From contig NZ_CP108464.1 in NCBI RefSeq assembly GCF_036226405.1, positions 6,572,001 through 6,636,000 on the forward strand: a stretch of 64,000 nt of DNA, in the 5' to 3' direction. Source of the stretch: Streptomyces sp. NBC_01260. GTDB lineage: Bacteria > Actinomycetota > Actinomycetes > Streptomycetales > Streptomycetaceae. The stretch's first letter is position 1, and each line of letters opens with the position of its first letter. Made by a program: the position numbers and the translations under genes. Under the pieces are notes generated by a model. The model had not been told where the DNA came from. It did not search any database and saw nothing but the letters and a program-made list of their open reading frames with translations. Shown in pieces: positions 1-9,960 of this stretch.

Positions 1-642
1 GATCTGGACGATCTGCTGTCCAACCGGGAGAAACTGAACGAGGGCCTGGAGCTGATGATCGACAGCCCCGCGGTCGGCTGGGGCGTACAGATCGACCGGG
101 TGGAGATCAAGGACGTCTCGCTGCCGGAGACGATGAAACGCTCCATGGCGCGTCAGGCCGAGGCGGACCGTGAGAGGCGCGCCCGGGTCATCAACGCGGA
201 CGCGGAGCTGCAGGCATCGAAGAAGCTGTCCCAGGCGGCCGCGGAGATGTCCTCCCAGCCCGCGGCACTGCAGCTGAGGCTGCTCCAGACCGTGGTGGCG
301 GTGGCCGCGGAGAAGAACTCCACACTGGTGCTGCCGTTCCCGGTGGAGCTGCTCCGCTTCCTGGAGCGGGCACAGCAGCCGACAGCGCCGCAGCAGGCCG
401 TGCAGGCCGCGCCGCAGATGCCGAAGGCCCCGGCCGGGACAGCGCCGCCGGTGGCGCCCGCGCCGGCGTCCTCACCGGCCGAGACGCAGTCCGCGGCGCC
501 CGCGCCTTCGCCCGCACCGCCGTCACCGGGTGCGTCCGCGACGCCGGGTCCGGCGCGAACGGCTCCCGCGCCCAAGCCCACCCCGTCTGCCGTGAGGCCC
601 CGGCCCCGCCCCACCGGCTCGAAGCCGCTCGCCAGGCACTGA
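1..642 (+). CDS. SPFH/band-7 (slipin-type) protein, C-terminal part
   Basis: The open frame runs in from the left edge and stops at 642, so the N-terminus and any membrane anchor lie outside. The visible start (VGWGVQIDRVEIKDVSLPE, then MARQAEADRERRARVINADAE) is the typical end of a slipin/prohibitin SPFH domain with its charged coiled-coil helix. After the PFPVELLRFLE segment comes an Ala/Pro-rich, probably disordered tail of about 85 residues. Slipins are oligomeric membrane-microdomain scaffolds on the inner face of the membrane. A strong hairpin follows the stop. The family call is firm; the specific role is unknown. Confidence 0.85.
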   Translation, partial: DLDDLLSNREKLNEGLELMIDSPAVGWGVQIDRVEIKDVSLPETMKRSMARQAEADRERRARVINADAELQASKKLSQAAAEMSSQPAALQLRLLQTVVAVAAEKNSTLVLPFPVELLRFLERAQQPTAPQQAVQAAPQMPKAPAGTAPPVAPAPASSPAETQSAAPAPSPAPPSPGASATPGPARTAPAPKPTPSAVRPRPRPTGSKPLARH

Positions 643-654
643 TGCCACCGGCCC

Positions 655-706
655 ACGGGCCCGCCGCCGTACCCCGTCCGAACCGAGGGGGCGGCGGCGG
701 GCCCGT
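655..706 (+). terminator. Hairpin terminator behind the slipin gene
   Basis: A 15-bp perfect GC-rich stem (655-669 with 692-706) starts 13 bases after the slipin stop. CCCC/GGGG can also pair inside the loop. There is no long T-run, which is common for actinobacterial terminators. Confidence 0.7.
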
Positions 707-734
707 TGTGGTCCGCTGTCAGACCCCCCGCCTA

Positions 735-746
735 GACTCGCGAGTC
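735..746. promoter_or_regulatory. 12-bp palindrome upstream of the helicase gene
   Basis: GACTCGCGAGTC is a perfect palindrome about 85 bases before the GTG start of the SNF2 gene. It lies in the only space available for that operon's promoter, so it could be an operator. No regulator can be named. Confidence 0.3.
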
Positions 747-830
747 AGAAGGGATCCGGTGCCGGTCAGGCGCCGGGGACAGCGCACTCGGAGCCCGCGA
801 CCAGGGCCTTGGACATGAGGGGAGGGGCCG

Positions 831-3832
<3,002 letters not shown>

Positions 3833-3836
<4 letters not shown>

Positions 3837-5146
3837 GCCCCCGCGCGCAGCCCGCCCCCTCCGCCCGCGCTCCCCGGCCCGTCGCCCGGTCCCGGCCGGG
3901 CCCCGACGACCTGCGGCGGACCTTCGAGGCGGTACCCGCGCGGACGTCCGGCGACGACGAGCCGTTCGCGGACAGCTGGTGGGGCCGGTCCTGGGTGGCG
4001 GCGCTGGAAGCCCTCTCGATGGACGCGGCGAGACTCGCCCGCGGCCGTGCGTACGCGGACGGCGGGCATGTCGCCGCGGTCACCGTCACCCCCGGCCGCG
4101 TCGTCGCCTACGTGCACGGCAGCCGCCCCCGGCCCTACCGCGCCGAACTGCGGCTGCGCACCCTCACCGACGCCGACTGGGACACCTTCCTCGACGCGGT
4201 CGCCGCCCGCCCCGGCCACCTTGCCGCGCTGCTCACCAAGGAGATGCCGCACTCCCTGGCCGACACGGCGGCCGCCTCCGGGGTCGCGCTGCTCCCTGCG
4301 GCGAACGACCTGGACCCCAGCTGCTCCTGCCCCGACCACGGCTGGCCCTGCAAGCACGTGTCGGCGCTCTGCTACCAGATGGCCCGGCTCCTGGACGCCG
4401 ATCCGTTCGTCCTGCTGCTCCTGCGCGGCCGGGGCGAGCGCGAACTCCTGGAGGACCTGGGCCACCGCAACGCCGCGCACTCCGCACGGGAGCGGCCCGA
4501 GGCCCCCGCCGCCCCCTCCGTACCGGCGCAGGACGCGCTCGCCGACCGCTTCCTGCCTCCGCTGCCCGCCCCGTTCCCGGTGGAGCCGCACCCCGGGCAG
4601 CCGCCGTCGTACCCGAGCCTGCCCGGCAGCCGGGACCCGCTCGCCCTCGACCAGCTCGCCACGGACGCGGCCGCCCGCGCCCATGCCCTGCTCACCACCG
4701 GCCTCGACCCGCTCGCCGGGCTCACCCCCTGGCAGGACGCGGTCCGGCTGGCAGCCGCCCGCCCCACCGCGGGGCTCACCGCCACCACCCGCGCCCTCTA
4801 CCGCGAACTGGCGTCCGCCACCGGCCGCAACACCACCGACCTGGCCCGCGCCGTCGCCGCCTGGCGCCAGGGCGGGGCCGAGGGGCTGGACGTCCTGGAA
4901 ACGCCGTGGGACCCCCCGGCGGGCCCGTTCGACCGGGCCCGCCCGGCTCTCGCAGCCGCCGGATTCCCCCGCTTCCAGCCCTGGCGCAACCAGCTCACCC
5001 ACCCCGGCGGCACGCTCCAGCTCCGCTTCGGCCACGACGGCCGCTGGTACGGCTACGAGTCCGACCCGGGCCAGGACGAGTGGTGGCCGCGCGCCGCACC
5101 GGACTTTGACCCGGTGGGCGCACTCCTGGAGCTCAGCGGGGGCTGA
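3833..5146 (+). CDS. SWIM zinc-finger protein, partner of the SNF2 helicase
   Basis: A 437-aa protein with the SWIM signature CSCPDHGWPCKH at about residues 163-174 (CxCxnCxH zinc ligands), a fold associated with DNA or protein binding. An N-terminal conserved block (FADSWWGRSWVAALE) precedes it, and the C-terminal 200 residues are Ala/Pro-rich. The frame continues upstream, but the ATG at 3833 overlaps the helicase stop and is the natural start. Its coupling to the Snf2 gene suggests it targets or regulates that motor. Family assignment is strong; the function is inferred from context. Confidence 0.9.
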
Positions 5147-5157
5147 CCGGTCAGCCC
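5140..5157. terminator. 18-bp palindrome spanning two convergent stop codons
   Basis: GGGCTGACC/GGTCAGCCC is a perfect palindrome containing the stop of the SWIM gene (TGA 5144-5146) and, on the other strand, the stop of the small membrane protein (5151-5153). The genes converge with 4 bases between them, so it may act as a minimal two-way transcription brake. Confidence 0.4.
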
Positions 5158-5459
5158 TTCAGCAGGAACAGTAGACCGATCAGCACGAGGGCGACGATCG
5201 GCAGCACGATCAGCCGCCCCTTGCGGAACGACTCGTTCTCCTGCTGCGTCAGTCCGCGGCCGGCCCCGTGCACGGACGCCAGGTGCTCCCCGGCCATGTC
5301 GATGATCCGCTCCGTGGTCAGGAGCGACGGACACCACTCGCAGTGTGCGCAGACCAGGAAGTCGCGGTACGGGTCGTACCGGAAGTCCCGCTCGATGTTG
5401 ACCGTGAAGACCTGCCCCTGCTCGGTCGTGGCGGTGAAGTGACGTATCGCGGCGCCCAT
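5151..5459 (-). CDS. Small C-terminally anchored membrane protein with Cys pair
   Basis: A 102-aa protein of unrecognised family. The soluble N-terminal two thirds carries CAHCEWC (possible metal site or redox pair) and a later HLASVH. The C-terminus is a single membrane helix (about 80-100) ending LLFLLKG, so the bulk should face the cytoplasm as a tail-anchored protein. The ATG at 5459 is chosen because the upstream frame becomes low-complexity. However, the frame stays open to a GTG at 5699 and beyond (with a GPSGCGRCCG segment), so a longer form cannot be excluded. Confidence 0.6.
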   Translation of the reverse strand: MGAAIRHFTATTEQGQVFTVNIERDFRYDPYRDFLVCAHCEWCPSLLTTERIIDMAGEHLASVHGAGRGLTQQENESFRKGRLIVLPIVALVLIGLLFLLKG

Positions 5460-6055
5460 GCGGCCTGCCCCCTGCTGATCGGTGTCCGGTGCTCCGGTAC
5501 CCGGCCGCGGCACAGTACCCGACTGTTCAGGGCCGGTGCGGGGCGGGCGGTACAGCGTCGACGGGGGCCGCGGCGGAACCCGGCGGAACCGGTTCATGCC
5601 GCAGCAGCGCCCGCATCCGGACGGCCCGGCGATCAGGTCGAGCAGCAGCATCGGGTCCCCATCTTTGTCGATGAAGGCGAGGAACTGGCGGTCGGTCACA
5701 TCCGGCCCACCGCCGGGCCGTTCGGTCCCGAAGAGCAGCCGGGTCCCGGCCGGGTTCCTCTCGCCGTTGGAGTGGGAGAGGCGGGAGAGGCGGGAGAGGC
5801 GGGAGAGGCGAGGGAGCCGGGGCATGGGGAAAGGCGTGGGGAAACCCTTCGTTCCAGGTGCGGGGGAGAGGGCGCGGACGCGCGGGACTCACTGTGGCAA
5901 CTGGCCCCCGCCGGACGGCGGCCGAACAGGGGCGCCGCCGGGAAGCCACCCGAACGGACCGCCGCGCACAGGCGCACCGGACGGCGCGCCTGTGCGCATC
6001 CGGTGCGGCAAAAACCGCTGGTGCAGGGCGCGTTGCTGTTGCTAGCTTCCTGGAC
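5460..6055. other. Intergenic region with no supported gene
   Basis: About 600 bases between divergent genes. It holds the extended reverse frame of the small membrane protein, a 9-bp tandem repeat at 5774-5809 and, close to 6056, a possible -10 box TAGCTT (6043-6048) for the next gene. I see no RNA gene or convincing further ORF. Confidence 0.5.
5774..5809. repeat. 9-bp tandem repeat, four perfect copies
   Basis: GGGAGAGGC repeated four times without a mismatch. Read on the reverse strand in the open frame it would encode an Ser-Arg-Leu repeat, but this part is probably not translated. Confidence 0.85.
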
Positions 6056-6787
6056 GTGGCGAAACTCAATCAGATCATCGCAGTGGAGAAGGGCGTCAAG
6101 TCCAAGGCTCATCAGGACCTGACGGCGGCGCATCACGGCCTCCAGAAGGCCGGTCTGCTGGCCGGGATCTCCCGGACCTACCAGCCGAAGGACGAGGAGG
6201 GCGAGCAGTTGCCGCCCGAGTCGACGCCGGTGCAGATCAAGGCCGAGGATGTGCTGCGCGACACGGCGGTGACCCTCACCCGGCTCTTCGACGTGACCGC
6301 CACCAAGGACTGGGCGAACTGCGCGGCCCGTGCCGACATCTCGGTCGACGGCCGGGTGCTGGTGGCCGGCGTTCCGGTGTCGTATCTGCTCTTCCTGGAG
6401 AAGCAGCTCACGGACATCACCACCTTCATCCGCAAGCTGCCGGTGCTCGAAGCCTCGGAGGCCTGGGCACAGGACCCGTCCACCGACTCCTGGAAGACCG
6501 AGCCGGTGCGGACCCTGCGCACCAAGAAGGTGCCCCGCAACCACGTGAAGGCGGAGGCCACCGAGAAGCACCCGGCCCAGGTCGAGGTGTACTACGAGGA
6601 CGTTCCGATCGGCTACTGGACGACCGTGAAGTTCTCCGGGGCGCTGCCCGCACGGCGGATCAACGAACTGACCGACCGCGTCGAGAAGCTCCAGCAGGCT
6701 GTCAAGTTCGCCCGCGAGGAGGCCAACGGCGTGGACGTCACGGACCAGCGGGTGGGTGATGCGGTCTTCGGTTACCTCTTCGGGTGA
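6056..6787 (+). CDS. Conserved protein of unknown function next to tRNA-like RNAs
   Basis: 243 aa, start GTG at 6056 (VAKLNQIIAVEKGVKSKAH). No ribosome binding site is visible. A TAGCTT box ends 7 bases before the GTG, so the mRNA is probably leaderless. The protein is soluble, without signal or membrane segments. It has conserved-looking blocks FDVTATKDWANCAARADI, VPVSYLLFLEKQLTD and KFSGALPARRINEL, then a helical end rich in Lys/Glu (EKLQQAVKFAREEAN). From memory, similar proteins occur in actinobacteria and their phages, but I cannot check this. It is followed by a 10-bp hairpin and two permuted tRNA-like elements, so a role in handling RNA is possible; that is inference only. Confidence 0.75.
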   Translation: MAKLNQIIAVEKGVKSKAHQDLTAAHHGLQKAGLLAGISRTYQPKDEEGEQLPPESTPVQIKAEDVLRDTAVTLTRLFDVTATKDWANCAARADISVDGRVLVAGVPVSYLLFLEKQLTDITTFIRKLPVLEASEAWAQDPSTDSWKTEPVRTLRTKKVPRNHVKAEATEKHPAQVEVYYEDVPIGYWTTVKFSGALPARRINELTDRVEKLQQAVKFAREEANGVDVTDQRVGDAVFGYLFG

Positions 6788-6800
6788 CCGGCCATGGAAT

Positions 6801-6827
6801 CCCCGGCGGCGGTCGAAGCCGCCGGGG
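6801..6827 (+). terminator. Perfect 10-bp hairpin after the 243-aa protein gene
   Basis: CCCCGGCGGC (6801-6810) pairs perfectly with 6818-6827 around a 7-base loop, 13 bases after the stop codon. It separates the protein gene from the RNA elements. Its 3' strand ends GCCGGGG, by coincidence or descent identical to the acceptor strand of the first tRNA-like element. Confidence 0.7.
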
Positions 6828-6851
6828 TGCGCGAGGAGCGCAAAGCTGAAA

Positions 6852-6977
6852 CTGAAGTTTGTCGTGACGACGCGGTTCCGGTGGAGGTTCGAGTCCTCCC
6901 CCCGGCACTTCCGTACCTTCTTACGGATGCGGGCCGGGGTGGCCCAACTGGCAGAGGCAGGCCGCGATCAATCTCAG
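6852..6977 (+). ncRNA. Circularly permuted tRNA-like RNA, element 1
   Basis: A complete tRNA cloverleaf is present with its halves in reverse order. First come anticodon-stem 3' strand CGGTT (6873-6877), variable loop CCGGT, T-stem GGAGG/CCTCC around TTCGAGT (6883-6899), acceptor strand CCCCGGC (6900-6906) and A73. A 25-base linker with its own hairpin (6910-6927) follows. Then acceptor strand GCCGGGG (6933-6939), TG, D-arm GCC..GGC with the GG pair (6942-6958), A26 and GGCCG (6960-6964). Acceptor pairing is 7/7. Outside the anticodon stem, CTGAAGTT (6852-6859) pairs with AATCTCAG (6970-6977). The T-loop fits TTCRANY. It may be a permuted tRNA precursor or a Y-RNA-like tRNA mimic. There is no clear anticodon loop. 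Confidence 0.72.
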
Positions 6978-7032
6978 ACTCTTGCTCCAGACTCAGCATG
7001 CGCCGCCTATCGCCGAATCGACCGGGCCCGTG

Positions 7033-7128
7033 CCCGTGTGCGTCGAGATGCCGGTTCGACTCCGGCCCGTGGAGCTTCGGTCCGCGGTCGTCTAAAGGCA
7101 GGACGCGACGACATAAAACTGACACGGG
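7033..7128 (+). ncRNA. Circularly permuted tRNA-like RNA, element 2 (Y-RNA-like)
   Basis: Same permuted order as element 1. Anticodon-stem strand CGTCG (7041-7045), AGAT, T-arm GCCGG/CCGGC around TTCGACT (7050-7066), acceptor strand CCGTGGA (7067-7073). A cap follows in which C7075-G7080 closes a UUCG tetraloop. Then acceptor TCCGCGG (7081-7087; 7 bp with one G-U), TC, D-arm GTCT/GGAC with a GG-containing loop (7090-7104), G26 and CGACG (7106-7110), which pairs 5/5 with 7041-7045. CCCGTGT (7033-7039) pairs with ACACGGG (7122-7128) to close the RNA. The D-arm resembles that of tRNA-Glu. A tRNA fold whose acceptor end is capped and whose ends leave from the anticodon position is the known plan of bacterial YrlA-type Y RNAs. 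Confidence 0.72.
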
Positions 7129-7168
7129 ACCTTAAAAGTGTCGGCGTGCCGTACAGGTGGCAATCACA

Positions 7169-7199
7169 GGGCTCGGGGGCCGGCTACGCCCCCGGGCCC
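7169..7199. terminator. 12-bp hairpin behind the tRNA-like elements
   Basis: GGGCTCGGGGGC (7169-7180) pairs with 7188-7199 (one G-U) around a 7-base loop. It lies between tRNA-like element 2 and the end of the reverse-strand gene at 7222, so it could end transcription from both sides. Confidence 0.6.
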
Positions 7200-7221
7200 G
7201 CTCCCGTTCGGGGCCGCTGTG

Positions 7222-7857
7222 TCATGCCCGCACGCGCAGCGAGACCCCGCGCCCGGCGAAGAAGCGCTCGAACTCGGCCAGCGGGAGCTCCGCCGACCGG
7301 GTCGCGGCCGTCGTCCCGGACGGGTTGTGGAAGTGGACGCCCGTGCCGTCGGCCGTACGGGCGGTCAGGAGCACCAGGTGCCCGCCCCGTCCCGGTGCGG
7401 GCTGCCGCGGGCGGCGGATCGCGTAGTGCACGGAGGCCATGACGGACCGGCCCTCGTCCAGCAGGGGCGGGATCTCCTCCGGCGAGAGGTGCCGGTGGAC
7501 GGTGGCGTCGAGGCCGTGCCTCTCCTGTACGTACGCGGCGAAGGGGGCGTAGACCAGGCCCCGGATCGCGCCGTCGGGGTCCTCGGTGTACGCGCCGTAC
7601 CCGAGCGCCCCGTCGCGCAGCGCGAAGAGGGGCGGGGCGCCGGCGCCGAGTGCCATGCGCAGACAGGTCATCCCGCACAGATGGCCCGCCCAGCGCGCGT
7701 ACTCCGCGGGCGACTTCGCGCCCGACTCGGCCCACGCGGGGTCGGCGGCCGGGTCGAGCCCGTCCTCGACGATCGGCCCGACGAGCTCGAACGAGGCGAA
7801 CTGGGTGTGGACCGGCACCTGGCAGGTGGGGCAGCTGGGGCAGTTCACGATCGGCAT
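7222..7857 (-). CDS. C39-like cysteine peptidase-fold protein
   Basis: 211 aa, no signal peptide. The layout fits a papain-like/C39 fold: LCGMTCLRMAL near residue 60 (candidate nucleophile Cys), GGHLVLLTA near 160 (His) and HNPSG near 178 (Asn). The N-terminus MPIVNCPSCPTC is Cys-rich and may bind metal. There is no ABC transporter domain, so it is not a bacteriocin exporter. It lies about 20 bases downstream of the aminotransferase gene on the same strand, probably in one transcript. Substrate unknown; it may be a non-proteolytic member of the fold. Confidence 0.7.
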   Translation of the reverse strand: MPIVNCPSCPTCQVPVHTQFASFELVGPIVEDGLDPAADPAWAESGAKSPAEYARWAGHLCGMTCLRMALGAGAPPLFALRDGALGYGAYTEDPDGAIRGLVYAPFAAYVQERHGLDATVHRHLSPEEIPPLLDEGRSVMASVHYAIRRPRQPAPGRGGHLVLLTARTADGTGVHFHNPSGTTAATRSAELPLAEFERFFAGRGVSLRVRA

Positions 7858-7878
7858 CCGTTCATCCCCGGCATCCGG

Positions 7879-9090
7879 TCACTGCCGGTACCCGGTCAGG
7901 AAGCGGCCGATCCGGCTGATGGCCGCGTCAAGATCGTCAGCGTACGGGAGGGTCAGGATGCGGAAGTGGTCGGGCCGCGGCCAGTTGAAACCGGTGCCCT
8001 GCACGACCTGGATCTTCTCGCGCAGCAGCAGGTCGAGGACGAACCTCTCGTCGTCGACGAGGGGATGCACCTTCGGGTCGATGCGCGGGAAGGCGTACAG
8101 CGCGCCCCTGGGCTTCACGCACGACACCCCGGGGATCTCGTTCAGCTTCTCCCAGGCGCGGTTGCGCTGCTCGTACAGCCTGCCCCCGGGCACCACCAGC
8201 TCCCGGATCGACTGTCGGCCACCGAGCGCGGCCTGGATCGCGTACTGCGCCGGGGCGTTGGGGCAGAGCCGCATGGAGGCGAGCATGGTCAGCCCCTCCA
8301 GATAGCTGCGCGCGTGCTGCTTCGGGCCGGACACCACCATCCAGCCCGAACGGAAGCCGGCCACGCGGTACGTCTTGGAGAGACCGCTGAAGGTGAGGCA
8401 GACCAGGTCCGGGGCGAGGACCGCCACGCTGTGGTGCTCGGCGTCGTCGTAGAGGATCTGGTCGTAGATCTCGTCGGCGAACACCATCAGGCCGTGCCTG
8501 CGGGCCAGGCCGAGGATGGATTCGAGGACCTCGCGGGGGTAGACGGCGCCGGTCGGATTGTTCGGGTTGATGATCACGACGGCCCTGGTGCGGTCGGTGA
8601 TCTTCGATGCCATGTCGGCCAGGTCGGGGTTCCAGTCCGAGGCCTCGTCGCACATGTAGTGCACGGCCTTCCCGCCGGCCAGCGTCGTCACCGCGGTCCA
8701 CAGCGGGTAGTCCGGGGACGGGATCAGCACCTCGTCACCGTCCTCCAGCAGCCCCTGCACGGCCATGGAGATCAGCTCGGAGACACCGTTGCCGAGGAAG
8801 ATGTCGTCCACGCCGACCTCGGTGAGCCCCATCGCCTGGTAGCGCTGCGCCACGGACCGGCGGGCGGAGAGGATGCCCCGTGAATCGGTGTAGCCGTGGG
8901 CCTGCGGGAGCATCCGGATCATGTCCTGGACGATCTCCTCGGGCGCCTCGAACCCGAACAGCGCCGGGTTGCCCGTGTTGAGGCGGAGCACGCTGTGACC
9001 CGCCTCCTCCAGGGCGTTGGCGTGCTCGATGACCGGTCCCCGGATCTCGTAACAGACCTCGTTGAGCTTGCTGGACTGGCGGAACTCCAT
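7879..9090 (-). CDS. alaA: PLP-dependent aminotransferase, alanine aminotransferase type
   Basis: 403 aa, fold-type I aminotransferase close to AlaA, converting pyruvate and glutamate to alanine and 2-oxoglutarate. Visible markers are RLNTGNPALFGFEAPEE, YTDSRGILSAR, NPNNPTGAVYP (Asn contacting PLP), DEIYDQILYDD, and SGLSKTYRVAGFRSGW containing the Schiff-base Lys. The ATG at 9090 has GGGGAGG just upstream; the frame runs on to 9159 without support. It is divergent from an HxlR regulator, with two palindromes in the shared promoter region, so it is a likely target of that regulator. The exact amino acid specificity is inferred. Confidence 0.88.
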   Translation of the reverse strand: MEFRQSSKLNEVCYEIRGPVIEHANALEEAGHSVLRLNTGNPALFGFEAPEEIVQDMIRMLPQAHGYTDSRGILSARRSVAQRYQAMGLTEVGVDDIFLGNGVSELISMAVQGLLEDGDEVLIPSPDYPLWTAVTTLAGGKAVHYMCDEASDWNPDLADMASKITDRTRAVVIINPNNPTGAVYPREVLESILGLARRHGLMVFADEIYDQILYDDAEHHSVAVLAPDLVCLTFSGLSKTYRVAGFRSGWMVVSGPKQHARSYLEGLTMLASMRLCPNAPAQYAIQAALGGRQSIRELVVPGGRLYEQRNRAWEKLNEIPGVSCVKPRGALYAFPRIDPKVHPLVDDERFVLDLLLREKIQVVQGTGFNWPRPDHFRILTLPYADDLDAAISRIGRFLTGYRQ

Positions 9091-9118
9091 GCGGTGCCTC
9101 CCCGACCCGACTGTGATA

Positions 9119-9133
9119 CTTGGTTTTACCAAG
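9119..9133. promoter_or_regulatory. Inverted repeat CTTGG-N5-CCAAG (operator candidate)
   Basis: A perfect 5-bp inverted repeat in the 85-base divergent region between the aminotransferase and HxlR genes. A related repeat lies 8 bases away (9141-9153). HxlR proteins bind as dimers to such sites. Confidence 0.5.
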
Positions 9134-9140
9134 CTTGAGC

Positions 9141-9168
9141 TTGGAAAGTCCAACAACATGTCTAGACT
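9141..9168 (+). promoter_or_regulatory. Promoter of the HxlR gene with overlapping palindrome
   Basis: A -35 box TTGGAA (9141-9146), 16-base spacer and -10 box TAGACT (9163-9168). The start point would fall at the ATG at 9176, giving a leaderless mRNA. TTGGA-AAG-TCCAA (9141-9153) is a palindrome over the -35 box, well placed for autorepression. Confidence 0.6.
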
Positions 9169-9175
9169 GCGTCGT

Positions 9176-9853
9176 ATGCCACGTCAGCAACAGCACGCGA
9201 CCCGACCGGCCCGCCGCCGGAGTTACGACCAGTTCTGTGCCGGCGCGCGTGCGCTGGACGCCGTCGGCGACCGGTGGACCCTGCTGATCGTCCGTGAACT
9301 GCTGGCCGGTCCACGCCGGTACACCGATCTGCACGCCGACCTTCCCGGCGTCAGCACGGATGTCCTCGCCTCCCGGCTCAAGGACATGGAGCAGGGCGGA
9401 CTGGCCACCCGCCGCAAACTGCCGCCGCCCGCCGCCGCCTCGGTGTACGAACTCACCGAGCGGGGTCATGGACTGCTGCCCGTCCTCGCCGCACTCGCCG
9501 AATGGGGGGCGCCCGCGCTCACTGAGCGGCGGCCCACGGACGCGGTCCGGGCGCACTGGTTCGCGCTCCCGCTGCTGCGCGCGCTGGACGGGCCCGGGGG
9601 GCCGGCCGGCGACGGAGTGCTCGACGTACACCTCGACGAGGGCGAATTCCATGTCCGTACGGGGGCGCGGGCGCCGGGCAGCGCGGTCTACGGAGACGGT
9701 CCGGCCGCCCACGCCGATGCGCGCATCGCGCTCGACGCCGAGCTCTGCCTGGCACTGGGCCGCGGTGAGACGACGTTCGCCGAGGCGGTCGGGGACGGGC
9801 GGATCGAGGTGTCCGGCGAGGGGCCGCTGGCCGCAATGCTGCGTGGCGCATGA
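9176..9853 (+). CDS. HxlR-family winged-helix regulator
   Basis: 225 aa. The N-terminal half is an HxlR/MarR-like winged helix: YDQFCAGARALDAVGDRWTLLIVRELLAGPRRYTDL is the signature region, then the recognition helix (STDVLASRLKDMEQGG) and wing. A C-terminal domain of about 100 residues (SCP2-like in outline) may bind a ligand. The ATG at 9176 is preferred over 9158 because the promoter boxes place the transcript start there and no ribosome binding site exists for either. Probably controls itself and the divergent aminotransferase. Confidence 0.85.
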   Translation: MPRQQQHATRPARRRSYDQFCAGARALDAVGDRWTLLIVRELLAGPRRYTDLHADLPGVSTDVLASRLKDMEQGGLATRRKLPPPAAASVYELTERGHGLLPVLAALAEWGAPALTERRPTDAVRAHWFALPLLRALDGPGGPAGDGVLDVHLDEGEFHVRTGARAPGSAVYGDGPAAHADARIALDAELCLALGRGETTFAEAVGDGRIEVSGEGPLAAMLRGA

Positions 9854-9960
9854 CGGCGGCGCCGGGATGGTTCGCCCGGCCGACTCCTGGGTAGCGTCGG
9901 GGCATTTGGGATGTCGGGGACACCGATGATGCCCGGGACACTGATGCAGAGGAGTTGCCC

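Noticed and set aside
55..656. Reverse and alternate frames over the slipin tail
   Set aside because: Arise from the Ala/Pro repeat composition.
6933..7073. A single linear tRNA with a long insert (D-arm at 6942, T-arm at 7050)
   Set aside because: Acceptor strands GCCGGGG and CCGTGGA do not pair; each pairs fully with the neighbouring half in permuted order.
6861..7080. Group I intron in a tRNA gene
   Set aside because: No recognisable intron core elements, and the halves belong to two different permuted elements.
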